64,000 nucleotides of DNA from assembly GCA_951799425.1 (NCBI GenBank), contig OX637391.1, forward strand, positions 27,275,701-27,339,700, read 5' to 3'. Source of the stretch: Ilex aquifolium. Its lineage: Eukaryota > Streptophyta > Magnoliopsida > Aquifoliales > Aquifoliaceae. A model generated the notes under the pieces. The model was not told the origin of the DNA, ran no database searches, and was given only the letters and a program-made list of their open reading frames with translations. The position numbers and the translations under genes are program-made. This document shows positions 1 through 11,844 of the stretch, piece after piece; the first letter of the stretch is position 1, and each line of letters starts with the position of its first letter.

Positions 1-245
1 TGACTCTTTTTAATTAGCACTTATCTCCTGTTTTGTTAAGAAAATCCTCTTGGAAAGAATCTTATATTTTGTCCAAGAAAACTCATATCTCACAGCAAAT
101 CTCAAGGGTTACAATCAATAGGTCTCTACCACTGCTTACCTCAGAAATATCAACAAAAGTTCCCTGTGGATTCGACTCCGGACTCAAACCGGATTATTAC
201 TACAGCTTGACCGCCTGCACTTGGGTGTACACATTTCGGATCAAG
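1..245 (+). repeat. 3' end of a TTCGAA-family LTR (truncated)
   Basis: Matches the last ~240 bases of the LTR that ends at 36197, in plus orientation, including the terminal stretch ending GTGTACACATTTCGGATC. The last few bases expected at an LTR end (CATCA or CCA) are missing: it stops at GGATCAAG and joins inverted internal sequence. The rest of this LTR lies left of the window. Confidence 0.8.
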
Positions 246-927
246 AACATTGGGTAATGAAGAGTCACCAAGGGTTTTTCGGGTTTTCAAGGGGTTTGGA
301 GGGTTTTGAAATGAAGAAGACGAACCAGGCTTTTATAGTCTGAGTCGTGACGTTCGAACGTTGGTAACGTTCGATCGTGTGTAGAAGGAATTTAAACAGA
401 TCGTTCGAACGTGGTTTGGCGTTCGAACGTGGTGAGTTCTCAGTACTTTTGAGTTCTGTCAGAGGCCAAAGTGTTGTAGGTTCTCTTTGTTCTAACGTTC
501 TATTGGCGTTCTAACGTTAATCTCGTTCGAACGATCTATTGGCGTTCGAACGGACTGAGCTCCCAGTACTTTTAAGTTCCATCAGAAGCTTCATCAGACG
601 CTGAGTACTGTAAGCAAATGACGTTCGAACGTCACCTGGCGTTCGAACGTTGAACCAAAAATTAAAATTTTTCTCTACTACACTATACGCAATCCAAGAG
701 GGCCAAACACACAAATTTAAATCAAAAACCTATGGCGTCTCAGGATAAGCTCCTACCCACGCTTCAGGTTGGTATTTTGGGACATTCCTTACTCGGCCCA
801 TATTTTCATTTCAGTCAAAAGAGTTTATACAAAAAGATTTTTACACTTTTTACAAAAAAAAAAAAAAAAATTCAGACCATTGGCTTTCACTCCCCCAACA
901 AAAGTACACATTCCTACATAAAATTAC

Positions 928-1281
928 CTAATCTGAGTCTCCCTCTATGTCTGTGTAGAACGGACAACCAGTAACTCTCCCAACTTCCTCTCTCACAAAC
1001 CGGTTAAGCAAAGTACCGGAATAGCATGGCGTATCAGGGTAATCCTTACTTAGCCCATTCACTATCCAGTCTAATCGATCGAGTGCGCAACCAGAGATTG
1101 GTTCAGAACACTGGTTGTATCTTTTCTCGTGAAAGACTCTGCCACAGTGTTTACAAGCACCAAGTCTTTTGGCACGACGGCGTTTGGCAAAGCTACTTCT
1201 GCCACAGAGGGGTTTTGCTTGTTTTTCTTGGATTTCAGCCTTCCTTACTAGTCTTGCTTTTCTCATGATTACAGTATGCAC
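928..1281 (-). pseudogene. Zinc-knuckle-like post-pol ORF, N-terminally broken copy
   Basis: Open for 117 codons and nearly identical to residues 20-136 of the ORF at 30231-30641, with a handful of substitutions. The basic stretch (KRRRAKR) and the C-x2-C-x4-H-x6-C cluster (CKHCGRVFH...QC) are intact. The upstream codons that encode MDxNxFW in the other copies are present further right on the minus strand, but the ATG has become ATA and an extra T shifts the frame, so the full-length product is lost. Family not recognised. Confidence 0.6.
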
Positions 1282-1525
1282 ATCAGATGGAAAAATGCGT
1301 AGAATTCCTAGACTAAACCAAAAAAGTTTAACATCTATGATTTCTAAGCTTTAAGACTCACTATCTGGTTCTTTAACGTCTGTCAGTCACAAAGACGATT
1401 GACGCTGACTCACAAACATAATCATCAATTTGTACAAGACAAGGTATATAAAATGATTAAAACAACAACAACAATAACAACAAAAAAAATTTAAAATTTA
1501 CGGGCAAATATGAACTGTATTCTCA

Positions 1526-1562
1526 CACCCCCCAACCGAAACTGAACATTGTCCCCAATGTT
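1526..1562 (-). promoter_or_regulatory. Internal hairpin plus polypurine-like module
   Basis: On the minus strand AACATTG-GGGA-CAATGTT (1545-1562) forms a 7-bp stem with a GGGA loop. It is followed at fixed distance by a purine-rich GGTTGGGGGGTG tract (about 1526-1537). The same module occurs at 30009-30045 and 63617-63652 and, with stem changes, in the tandem-array element. Confidence 0.6.
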
Positions 1563-1650
1563 TCGAATTTACCAGTTCACGAATCTTGGAGATGAGGTTG
1601 AATGGTAGAGATCTGTTCATCTGCTAAGACCTTAAAACACCTTTCAAAGT

Positions 1651-1668
1651 TCCCCGGCAACTGCGCCA
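1651..1668 (-). other. Primer-binding site (tRNA-Asp type)
   Basis: Minus strand reads TGGCGCAGTTGCCGGGGA, one mismatch from the complement of a plant tRNA-Asp 3' end, the primer known for Athila-group elements. It lies 6 bases inside the LTR end. Confidence 0.75.
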
Positions 1669-1674
1669 AAAACT

Positions 1675-3611
1675 TGGCTTGATCCGAAATGTGTACACCC
1701 AAGTGCAGGCGGTCAAGCTGTAGTAATAATCCAGTTTGAGTCCGGAGTCGAATCCACAGAGAACTGTTGTTGGTATTTTTTAGATAAGTAGTGATGAAGA
1801 CCTATTGTTTTTAACCCTTGAGATTTGCTGTGAGGTGTGAGATTTCCTGGACAGAATATAAGATTCTTTCCAAGAGAATTTTCTTAACAAAACAGGAGAT
1901 AAATGCTAATGAAAAGGGGTCACTCTTTAGTTCGAGGATCTGGACATGTGGTTAATTATCCGGTTTATTATACTTGTGCTTGATAACTCAATTAACTCCC
2001 GTGTCAACAGCAAGTTAATCGGAAGATAAAGATGGACTGTGAGAATTAAGAACATGATTCCGATGTCTTTCTAGAAGTTTACAAGAATTGTCTGTGCCGA
2101 GACTTAACCCGTCTACAAACAAGCAAGTGTTTCTACAAGACATCCACTCATGATATTAATATTCCATTCTTTAAATGAAGCTCAATGAGGGGGAGGATTG
2201 AAGGGTAGTCCTGAAGATCTAGCCGGGGTGCTTGCCTTGAACCGATGAGTCTTTCTATGAAAGAGTCATCCATGTCATAGAAAGAACCCACGATTATACA
2301 AAGTACCTTAGCTTTGCTAGATGCAATCAATCATCCAATAAACGAAGAGAAATAAACGTTAAGCATTAGAACAGAGCACAAATATAATTCCCGGATAACT
2401 TATACAAGCCCTTCTCCTATTACTAAAGAGTGAATGAGAAACTACTCACTCTTCATGACTTTGGTAAAGCTAGAAAAGTGAGTGATGCTCATCCCTCCAA
2501 GTAGAAGACTTAAAAGATAAAATAACAATGAACAAGGAGCCAATCTTTAACAAAGATTGAGTGAATCACGTTCCACCATTCACGGCTTTGGTAAAGCTCT
2601 AGAAAAGTGGAAGAGTTTCACTCCTCTAAGAAAGAAAGAAGCTCAAGCAATGGAAGTGAAGTACATAAACAATAAAAGTAGAAGAAGGTTGTCACATTTG
2701 GAGGGTGGCTTCCTCAACCAAGAAATGGAGGGTTGCTTCCTCAACCAAAAGATGAACTAACTCCCTTCTATGCATGTAAATGAAAGCATAAACATAAAAC
2801 TACTCTTATAACAAACAAGGAGATGTTGGACTAAAGCCAAACTAATCTCTAAAATAAAGACTTCATACAAGGAAAACATAAGCTTAAATCTACAATATGA
2901 GTGGGAGTCTAAGCCTCCATCAACCCTTCTACTTGGCTCCCTTAGCCCTCCAACAAGGGGAGTATTTATAGGCGAGAGGATGAGACAAGAGGAGGTAAAG
3001 GAATAGTGTATGCCGCCCAAGTCCAAGTGAAAAGCCAACCACTCTGCTGTCAGTCTGTGGAGAACGTTCGAACGTTAGTTGGCGTTCGAACGTTGTTTCT
3101 GTTTTTGCACTAAAGTCGTTCGAACGTTGATTGTCGTTCGAACGTTTCTTCTGTTTTTGCACTAAGGGCGTTCAAACGCCAGATGTGTTCTGACCCTTTC
3201 ACTTGAGTGATCTGTTGGTCTTCTGTGTAGTTCAGTTCCAACTCTATGCAGTAGTCTGGTCTTCAATCAACTCAAGTGCACGTTTGAACGTGAGTTGGCA
3301 TTCGAACGTGACACTCAAGTGCCTCAGACCTTCAGTCTTCTTTTCTAACTGCAACACGCCTTCTCTTAGCAGTTGAGTCTGCTACAGTGCAATGTGGACG
3401 TTCGAACGTGAGTTGGCGTTCGAACGTTCTTGCTGTGCTCCAAGCTTTTCCAATTTTGGGCTCTAATGTGCTGGTGTTGCATCCAAGTGTGGCACTTGTT
3501 GTTCTTGAGTCATTGTTCAGTTTAGGGCCTGAAATGACATCACTTAAACTCCATCATAGTACAATTAGTCTTAAAATGGCATAGTAACATGCTAACTTTA
3601 AGTGCTAATCA
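1675..3611 (-). repeat. TTCGAA-family LTR (5' LTR of minus-strand element)
   Basis: Minus strand begins TGATTAGCACTTAAAG and ends GGATCAAGCCA, followed by the primer-binding site; 1937 bp. It aligns along its length with the LTRs at 27952 and 34250. It carries several CGTTCGAACG pairs (for example near 3066, 3117, 3280 and 3400) and a TATAAATA promoter on the minus strand at 2963-2970. It abuts the gypsy LTR at 3612, which lacks its last ~24 bp, so this insertion or a later deletion removed the gypsy end. Confidence 0.85.
2963..2970 (-). promoter_or_regulatory. LTR TATA box
   Basis: TATAAATA on the minus strand, at the same LTR position as the TATA boxes at 28600, 34891 and 52073. Confidence 0.6.
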
Positions 3612-5966
3612 TCTTTATTAACCGTTGATAACCCATCAACCCACGGAAGTACCTGTGATTGTCGCACAACTCGACATCACGTCAATAGCATACCCTTGAC
3701 TGGGATTATAAAAGAAAAAATGAAGTATATATACTTTTAATCGGTTGACCCGTCCGAGGTCCAACATACCACCATTGGTAGTCTATTATTGTCCATTTAT
3801 AACATTTGAAGGGAGGAAACACATAGGCCAAAAGCTTGGCAAAACAGTTTTAAAATTTCAGATTTTTGGAAAGCGTACCGGTATGTCGTACCGGTACGTT
3901 GTGCCTACCGGACCACGTTGTACCGGTATGCTCTACCGGTACGCCTTACCAAGTTTTGCTTGTTTCACCTGTTTTCAATTTTCAATCCCATCAATTCCAT
4001 TCCAAAACCATCTCATACATGTTTAAAGAAATTTTTCACATAAAACATGCTATGTACAATACCTATTTCAAGCAATTCCATATATTTACATGCCAACTCT
4101 AAGTTTTCATAATAATTTTACAAAAACTCAAAATAAAACCACATTCCGGCTTTCTTCATCCACGGGGCTCGAATTGGGAGCCATCCATCTGCGTATATCC
4201 CGCACCTGAAATATTTTTCCCGTATAGGGTGAGCCACGCTCAATAGAGTATCTCCTAAAGAGGTTACTCCCCAACCTAGATGCATATGAAATGTTCACAT
4301 GCCAACAATCAACAACTCATAACATTCCAATTTAGAATATGCATTCCATGTTGGGATCTACCGTGCCATGCCATGCCATGAAATGAGATGAGACTCACTC
4401 ACGCACATCAACCCAAGCCCTTCCCAACTCCTCAACACATGCAAGTGCCAATGTGTATGAATCTGTCATCTATGTTACACATCAAATGACATTTACCAAC
4501 CTAGGGTCTTTGTAGGGGTGGATGTTTATGGACTTACACCAAGGGTCACCCAACCCACACGGAATTTACGGACTTCCACGGAGGGTTCCGCGTACACCCA
4601 CACACTTCATGGGCTGAACCAAGGGAGTGCGTATCCCAATCACCGGGCCTTGCACCCGAGGGATCTTCTAGCCCTACTTGCTAACCCCAACCCTACTAAC
4701 CATGCAAACCGTGAGACTCGGCCAGGTCTTCAACCAAGCTTACTCGAGCCCACCCGTCATCCACCAAGTGTGGTGTTGACAACAACCATGCACACACACC
4801 CAAAAAAATGCGATGTTTCCGTGCATATGCAATATGATGCCTCATTGCAACAATGACACAATGTTCAATATGCTATGAATGACATATAAACTATTTCAAC
4901 GCATTCCATGGGCAATTATATCCAAGCATATAATTTTCATAATCCATCAATGTCAATATATCACAAGTATGTATATATCAACATTTCAGACAACACAATT
5001 TCCAAGCACGTTATCACATAATCATGTTATCTACATGCTAAATTCATCAAGGTATAACGTAAACACACAACATGTCCACAAATCACATAACTCAAGGATT
5101 ACAATTGGTCAATCTCATATACAATTCGAAATGGACTTTATTCTGCCTATTTTTCATACCCATTTCACCAATTTCATCACAATAGGCAAGTGTTTAGATT
5201 ATCCAACCACCTACCCATTTCATACAAACATTCTAGGTTGTAAGTGAACCTAATTAGGAGGGAACCCTACCTCTTGAAGCGTAAAGAACAACCGTAGGAA
5301 GCTTTCAAGAACCCGATTCAAGCTAGAATCTTCACTTCCCCAAAATCCCGTCCTTGGAATCTCGCCCAAACCCGACCTCCTTGGTATGGTTTTGTAGCCC
5401 TTGGCGAGGAGAACAATTTTGTTCTTGGCCTGAGTGGATTCAAGCACCCGATCTCCGTAGATCGTAAAGAGAAGGTGGAGAGCCCAAGCTTTTTCCCTCT
5501 CTTCTTGCTCCCTCTTTTCTATCGGGTAAAAGGCTGAGAGATTAGGGAAGAAATCGGATTTTCTTCCCCTTTTTGTAGTCCTCAAATACTTGGTCCACAA
5601 TTCGCCACACGTCCTCCTTTTTTCGGGTCCGTTTTCACCCCGAAACGATTAAATTTCGCTCCGGTTCAAGTTTAAAATATTTTTATTTCAACCTGCTTTA
5701 AATTATTTTCCAACTTTCAAAATTTTATTAAAAATTTCATTTTTGGGTCACCCGAGACTTGACCGCCTCGTAAAACGCAAAAAATCCGACTATCTCAGAA
5801 TTTGACAAAATTTGACAAGGTAACTAGATTTCACGAGACGAATCTAACGGTGAGGTCCGTTTCGTCATTCGAGTTCTAGAAAAATATAGGTTTTCAACCT
5901 GTACCAGAATAACAATTTACCGTTTTGCCCTTTTTCATCAAAGTTCAAATTTACCCGGGTTTTACA
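3612..5966 (-). repeat. Gypsy 3' LTR
   Basis: Minus strand starts TGTAAAACCCGGGTAAATTTG just after the polypurine tract and is similar throughout to the 5' LTR. The terminal ~24 bp (ending GGGGCGTCACA in the other LTR) are missing at 3612, where a TTCGAA-family LTR begins. It carries two pairs of TACCGGTA-type palindromes, each with a 3-bp spacer (3875-3884/3888-3897 and 3920-3929/3933-3942). The TATA seen in the other LTR is here altered to TACAAAAA. Confidence 0.9.
3875..3942. promoter_or_regulatory. Paired TACCGGTA palindromes in gypsy LTR
   Basis: GTACCGGTAT-gtc-GTACCGGTAC and GTACCGGTAT-gct-CTACCGGTAC, two pairs each with exactly 3 bp between the 10-mers, with a half-matching copy (CTACCGGACC) between them. 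The 5' LTR has the same layout near 22915-22982, with C-to-T changes in some units. Function unknown. Confidence 0.6.
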
Positions 5967-5983
5967 TTCTTCCCCCTTAAAAG
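5967..5983 (-). other. Gypsy polypurine tract
   Basis: Minus strand CTTTTAAGGGGGAAGAA immediately precedes the 3' LTR start; this is the usual site for plus-strand priming. Confidence 0.8.
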
Positions 5984-6057
5984 AATTTCGTCCCCGAAAT
6001 TCACACACATGCACACTTAACCGCATGCATATGCAGCAAGTAAAACAATACTTATGA

Positions 6058-7619
6058 TCACAGTAATATACCTTCATCATCGAATAAGAATGGATAACTG
6101 GTACGTATAGTGTCCTCACGCTCCCATGTCGCCTCCTCCACTTCTCGGTGCTGCCATAACACCTTCACTAGGCTCACGGTCTTGCCTCTCAAAACCTGCT
6201 CCCGGCTATCCATGATGCGCACCGGTCCCTCCTCAAAGGTCTCATTCACATCTACAATCAACTCACCCCAATCCACCACATGAGTCGGATCTGGAGTATA
6301 CTTCCGGAGCATAGAGACATGAAATACCGCATGAACACCCGATAGATTTGGCGGCAACGCCAACCGGTAAGCAATTGTACCAACCCTCTCAAGTATCTCG
6401 AAGGGCCCGATATACCTCGGCGACAGCTTTCCCCACTTGTCGAACTTGACCACTCCTCTCTTAGGCATCACCTTTAAGAAGACATGATCTCCAACCTCAA
6501 ACACCAGAGGTCACCGCCGTCTATCGGCGTAGCTCTTCTGCCGGCTCTGAGCCGTGAGAAGACGTTTCCGTATCAAGTCCACCTTCTCCAAGGTGTCTCT
6601 GACCAATTTCGGACCCGTAGAGAGTCTTTCTCCAACCTCCGTCCAACAAACTGGAGAATGACAAGGCCTCCCATAAAGTGCCTCATAGGGTGTCATCTAT
6701 ATGCTCGCCTGATAACTGTTATTGTAGATGAACTCCACTAAGGGTAAATGCTCTTCCCAGCTACCCTTGAGATCTAGGACGCATGCCCGTAGCATGTCCT
6801 CTAATGTCTGGATGGTCCTCTCCAACTGACCGTCTATCTGGGGATGAAAGTTTGTGTTCATCATCAACTGTGTCCCCATGGCTCGCTGAAAACTCTCCCA
6901 AAAATGAGCTGTGAACCTGGGATCCCGATCCGATACTATAGATACGGGCACCCCATGCAACCAGACAATCTCCCGTATATACAACTTGCAGAATTCCTCC
7001 AGTGTGAAGGTCATCCGCATCGCCAAAAAGTGTGCCGACTTTGTAAGTCGGTCCACTATCACCCACACCGCGTCATGCCCTCACGATGTCCGTGGCAAGT
7101 GGATCACAAAATCCATCGTAACGTGCTTCCACTTCCACTCAGCCACCTCCAAAGGCTGGAGCAACCCTGTTGGTCTCGGTGCTCAGCCTTGACTTGTTGA
7201 CACGTGAGACATTAACTAACAAAATCTCCGACGTGCCTCTTCATCCCACTCCAATAATACTGGCGACAAAGATTCTAATACATTTTCGTGCTGCCTGGAT
7301 GCACAGCAAAACGGGAGCAATGGAACTCCCTGAGGATCTCCTCTCTCAAATTCGCTGACTGGGGAACCACAACCCTTCCCCTAAACCGAAGACTGTCATC
7401 CGAGTGAATGGTCCAGTCCTCGTCACCGGTACTCGTCTGCACTCGGTCCCTGATGGATGATAATTCTGGGTCCTGCCCCTGAGACTCAATCACCCTGCTC
7501 AGTAGGGAAGGCGTAGCCACCAAGCTCCCTAAAACACCCTGAGTCTGACCCCGATAATGCAGCCCAAACTGTCCCACAATCTCGAGCATTCGCCATTCTC
7601 GGGAAGCCACACTAGCCAC
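6058..7619 (-). pseudogene. Gypsy integrase and chromodomain (broken)
   Basis: Integrase joins the cDNA to the host chromosome; the chromodomain tail is thought to direct insertion to particular chromatin. Visible on the minus strand: N-terminal HHCC remnants ([11 protein letters not shown] then CLTCQQVKAEH, with stops between), core motifs near 7068-6700 (VDRLTKSAHF, SDRDPRFT, FHPQIDGQLERT) giving the D-D-E triad, then TPYEALYGR, and a long C-terminal frame (6504-6058) with GPFEILERVG and a chromodomain (RGKTVSLVKVLW, EEATWERED). Stops and frameshifts fall within the HHCC region, before TPYEAL, after SYADRRR, and around 7200. Identification is firm; function is lost. Confidence 0.9.
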
Positions 7620-8809
7620 AACTCCCCGTGACTTCCGGCTAAGTGCATCAGCCACCACATTTGCCTTACTGGGATGATAATGCAAGGTGAAGTCATAGTC
7701 CTCCAGGTACTCCATCCATCTACGCTGCCTCATGTTGAGGTCTCGCTGAGTGAAGATGTATTTTAGACTTTTGTGGTCCGAAAACACCTCGAACTGTTCT
7801 CTGTATAAATAGTGGTGTCAAGCCTTCAAGGCAAAGGCAATGGCCGCCAACTCCATGTCATGTGTGGGATAATTCTGCTCGTGGTTCTTTAACTGCCGAG
7901 AACCATAAGCCACCACCCTCCCGGACTACTTCAAAACATAACCAAGTCCGTCTCTGGATGCATCACAGTACACTGTGTACATCTGTCCCCTCTTCGGGAC
8001 TATCAAAATAGGAGCTGAAGTAAGCCTTCTCTTCAACTCCTGGAATGCCTTCTCACACGATTCATCCCACTGGAATTTGACCTCCTTCCGGGTCAATCTC
8101 GTCATACGGCTAGTCAAGAGAAGTCCTCGATGAACCTCCGGTAATACCCTGCCAATCCCAAGAAACTACGTATCTCAAAGACTGACTTTGGCCTCTCCCA
8201 ACTCATAATTGCCTCAACCTTCTCCGGATCAACTGACACACCCAAAGCTGATACCACGTGTCCCAAGAATTTCACCTCCGTAAGCCAAAATTCACACTTG
8301 CTGAATTTAACGTACAACTGATGGTCCTTCAAGGTCTGGAGAACAATCCTCAAGTGACCTTCATGCTCCTCCTCAGATTTGGAGTAGATCGGGATGTCGT
8401 CAACAAACACCACGACGAACTGATCTAAATAGGGTTGGAACACCCTATGCATGAGATCCATGAATGCCGTCGGGGCATTCGTCAATCCAAATGGTATCAC
8501 AGTGAACTCAAAATGCCCATACCGCGTTCTGAACGCCGTCTTAGGGATATCTGCATCCCTGATCCTCAACTGATGGTAGCCCGTGCGGAGATCTATCTTG
8601 GAGTAGACCCGCGCTGCCCTCAGCTGATCAAATAAATCATCAATCATCGGCAAATGGTACATATTCTTGATGGTGACCCTATTCAACTGCCGATAGTCTA
8701 TACACAACCGAAGGGTCTTGTCCTTTTTCTTGGCAAACAATACCGGAGCGCCCCACGGTGAAGTGCTCGGTCTAATAAAGCCCTTTTCCAATAATTCATG
8801 TAATTGGAC
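7620..8809 (-). pseudogene. Gypsy reverse transcriptase and RNase H (broken)
   Basis: RT spans 8791-8114: [49 protein letters not shown], the catalytic block [10 protein letters not shown], then [11 protein letters not shown] and [11 protein letters not shown]. RNase H follows in other frames: [17 protein letters not shown] (8117-7926), then a segment ending in a stop, [13 protein letters not shown], then [14 protein letters not shown] and the closing [16 protein letters not shown] frameshift with stops near 8114, a stop near 7926 and another in the RNase H middle disrupt it. Domain order and spacing are normal for a chromovirus. Confidence 0.9.
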
Positions 8810-9955
8810 CTAGAGTTCTTGCAACTCAGCTGGCGCCATCCTATGCGGAGTCATAGAAATAGGAGATGTACACGAATGCAACTTGATGCTAAAGTATACA
8901 TTCCTATGGAGAGGTAATCCCGGTAGTTCGTCAGGAAAAATGTCCTCATACTCACAGACAACCCGAGGTAGGCCTAACTCTTGCCTCATCTCGTCATCCA
9001 GAGTAGGGCTCGCAAGCCAACCCATCAACTGCCCGTGCCATCGAGAGTCATACACGGCTTGCGGCAAGGCATCGTGTTTTTCCCCTTGAAACTTGAAACA
9101 AACGCCATCCGATGTGTAGACAGTTACCCTCTTCCGATCGCAATCAATGACGACTCGATGTGCCACCAACCAGTCCATCCCAAGGATGACAATGAACTCC
9201 GACATGTTCATGACCCTAAGGTCCACGGTGAGTAGAATCCCCGAGATCTCTAACTCACAACCCCGACATATCTGGTCAACACACACCCTAGCTCCTAGGG
9301 GTGAATTCACATACAACGGCTCTTCCAAGGTATCAACCTCTAAACCCAAATCCCTCACACATGATGTAGAAATGAATGAATGCGATACACTAGAGTCAAA
9401 TAACACCCTAGCCCATAAGCGAGAGAGTAGAAATGTACCCTGAATGACTGATTGATCCACTGGCTCAGCCTGAGGTGTGATGGCGTAGACACGCCCTTGG
9501 GTCCCCGAAGTCCCAGCCTGCATGCCCTGTCCTCGGCCTCGACCCATGCCCTGGCCCATTTGGCCTGATTGCGGAGTCCCCGCTCGGAAAGTGGTAGGGG
9601 CCTGAGTAGTGTCCTAGAACTGATACTGGTTTCCCTGGCCCATGGTGGGGTAGGGAGGAACAAGGTGTGTCTGTGGCTGCCCCACTGATGACTGGGACTG
9701 AGATGTCCCATAACTCTGGGATCCCTGCCTCTGAGGACAATCCCGCCTCACGTGACCCGGCTGATGGCAATAGAAACAAGTCTTTTGGCTGCCTGGTAGA
9801 TAGTCCTGAAGTTTCTCCCGCCTTGGGAGGATTGACCTTGGCCTTGGCCTTGATGGCCGCGGCCCTGTCCCTGTTGTTCCTGTGGGGTAGAAGTACTCTG
9901 CTTCTTCCCCGAACTAGAAGAAGAGGATTGACCCTCCTTCTTTTTGTCCTTAGCA
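8810..9955 (-). pseudogene. Gypsy gag C-terminus, zinc knuckle and protease (broken)
   Basis: Continues the gag frame interrupted by the tandem array: from 9955 the minus strand reads AKDKKKEGQSSSSSSGK, a Q/G-rich linker, a nucleic-acid-binding CCHC knuckle region (cysteines near 9790-9740), a stop near 9616, then a long open stretch (9559-8810). The protease is recognisable (LFDSSVSHSFIS, then EFIVILGMDWL), but the active-site motif D-S/T-G reads D-S-S, so even without the stops it would probably be inactive. It ends at a stop just upstream of RT. Confidence 0.85.
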
Positions 9956-9960
9956 CCTGC
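9956..9960. repeat. Target-site duplication CCTGC (left)
   Basis: CCTGC here and at 21577-21581 flank the tandem array exactly. Removing the array and one copy rejoins the gypsy gag frame (SIREAG then AKDKK). Confidence 0.95.
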
Positions 9961-11828
9961 TGATTGATGGAAAAACGTTGTTGTATCCTAACCTCTAAAC
10001 ATCATCCCTAAATGTGTGTATGGCTTATAGGAATGGGTGAGTGTCACTCTCACTCGGAATGATGCAATAGATTAGGCAACAATGGAATGGTGATGGAAAT
10101 GAATGGAATGAACAAAATGTTATGAAATGGAATGCGTGTGTGGTGAACAAAAGTGCTCCCCAATCGCAAGGAGTCTTTCGTTGTCGGTGTTTTACTTGGA
10201 AGAGTATTCCAAGGTCGTCTCCTCAGGGAAGGAAATGGAGTTTTGTGAAAGTGATTTTGCAAAAGTGAAAAGAAAATGTAAAATCTTTTGTTTGAGTTTT
10301 GTGTTTGGTTTGTAAATGAAAATGCAAATAAAGCAAGTGTTGGCTAATCCAAAGGGTTCATTCCAATGGGAATACCAAATCAACTCAAAGCCTTCCTCCG
10401 ATTGAGCATGAATGAACGATTGATTCGGGGGAGCTAGGGACGAGATTGGTGAGTATCTAAGCATAAACCGTGACTAGGCCTACGGAATATCAAAGGCTCA
10501 CCAACTCATCCACTCTCAACCCCGTCAAACCGAACCATTTGACTCTAAAGGGAGGAATGAAGAAGAGTTGAAAATGGTATTCCCAATAGGAATTTTCCCT
10601 TGGATTAACCAACTTAAATCCTAGCTACTCATATTAACAATGCAAGACAAGCATAAAGGAAATGGACATGGAAGGGAAATGGAGCATGGAACTTAACTTA
10701 CAACAAGAAATCTAAGCTATGAAAGAAAAATATGCAATACCCAATATAAAAGCTTGAAATGAAGAAAACTTAAATAATAATGGTGAAATGAAGAACATGA
10801 AAGTAAACTTGCAATAAACTTGAAAGGAATGACATTAAAGACAATAAATGAAGCTTACAAGGTTCTTACATTAAACTACAAGTGAAAGAGTGGAAGAAAA
10901 ATGCAAAAACGTCACTTTGAGCACTATTCATCATCTTCCCCCTTGGAGCTTTCTATATCTAATCCTAAGCTTAGGTAGCCAACTCCCTATACAATGTGTA
11001 ATGCTGAATGTATGGAGTGTAGAGACATGCATTTTCGTGCATGGTGGTCCCCCCAAGGTGTGTGCAAAGCCTCCAATCAAGAGGGGGCTGAGTTGATGGG
11101 TCTTGACAGGCTAGCCTGCAACCCCATATGGCAGCCCACTTCTCTCTCCTCTTCATTCAATGTCAAGCCTCCAAAATCTTCCATTTGTGTAAGGGAGGCA
11201 TGGTTGTAGGGATAAAATGTCAGGCTAGGCGTGGGAGAAGTGTAGGTGGGACCCCCAAGCAAGTAGAGCAAGAAAGAAGCCGTTCTGGGCACTTCTGGAC
11301 GACCTACCGGTAGTGACTACCGGTAGTTATTTGCTACTGGAGTGCTAACTACCGGTAGGTATTTCCGGTAGTTGTCTGCTCTGGACCAGTTGTCGTAGAA
11401 TTGGCATAACTTTTGATCCAACCATCCGATTGAGCTGAAATTTGGACACAATATAGAAGACATCCAGATCTACAACTGTCATGTTTTGAACTTTTCCTGA
11501 TTCTGAGTAGATCATGGCCAAAATGGAGGAAAACCAAGGCAGTGCTTCCAAATGATGTGGCTACTGATGCCCTTGTTCCCAAGCACCAATGCCTTATTGA
11601 TTTCTTCACTTTTAAGCCTCCAATTCTTCATGTATTGTGTCTATGCCTTCACCACACATCCATCATAGTTGCAAGGTTATAAAATACATGATTTAAGGTA
11701 TAAAAACATGCAACATCAAAATATCAACATTATTGACAATTTTGGCTAACACTAAGTATTTAAATGCAAAAGTTGAGTTATAATGCATGTAATGAGCCCT
11801 TCAAATATGCAATATTATGCGCTCATCA
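9961..11828 (-). repeat. Array LTR a (outer left)
   Basis: 1868 bp. It differs from LTR b in its left ~600 bases at several sites (for example TATGGCTTA versus TATGACTTA, CAATAG versus CAACAG) and matches it in the right two-thirds. It carries CTACCGGTAG palindromes at 11304-11313 and 11317-11326 (3-bp spacer), 11349-11358, and a partial one at 11364-11371. Confidence 0.95.
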
Positions 11829-11844
11829 CACCCCCCAACTTAAG
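11829..11844 (-). other. Polypurine tract, array copy 1
   Basis: Minus strand CTTAAGTTGGGGGGTG directly abuts the LTR start TGATGAGC. Confidence 0.85.

Larger units (their letters stand above)
246..1674 (-). mobile_element. Internal fragment of a TTCGAA-family element
   Basis: Read on the minus strand this follows directly from the LTR at 1675-3611: primer-binding site, hairpin plus polypurine-like module, small zinc-knuckle-like ORF, pairs of CGTTCGAACG and an internal TATA (minus strand, about 331-338). It is colinear with 29907 to about 31150 of the better-preserved element at 27952-36197. It breaks off at 246 before the start of the large post-pol ORF, where it meets an LTR end in the opposite orientation. 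Confidence 0.8.

Noticed and set aside
9465-9956. 163-codon ORF on the minus strand (R/G/P-rich)
   Set aside because: Off-frame shadow of the gypsy gag linker and knuckle region; the true gag frame runs alongside it.
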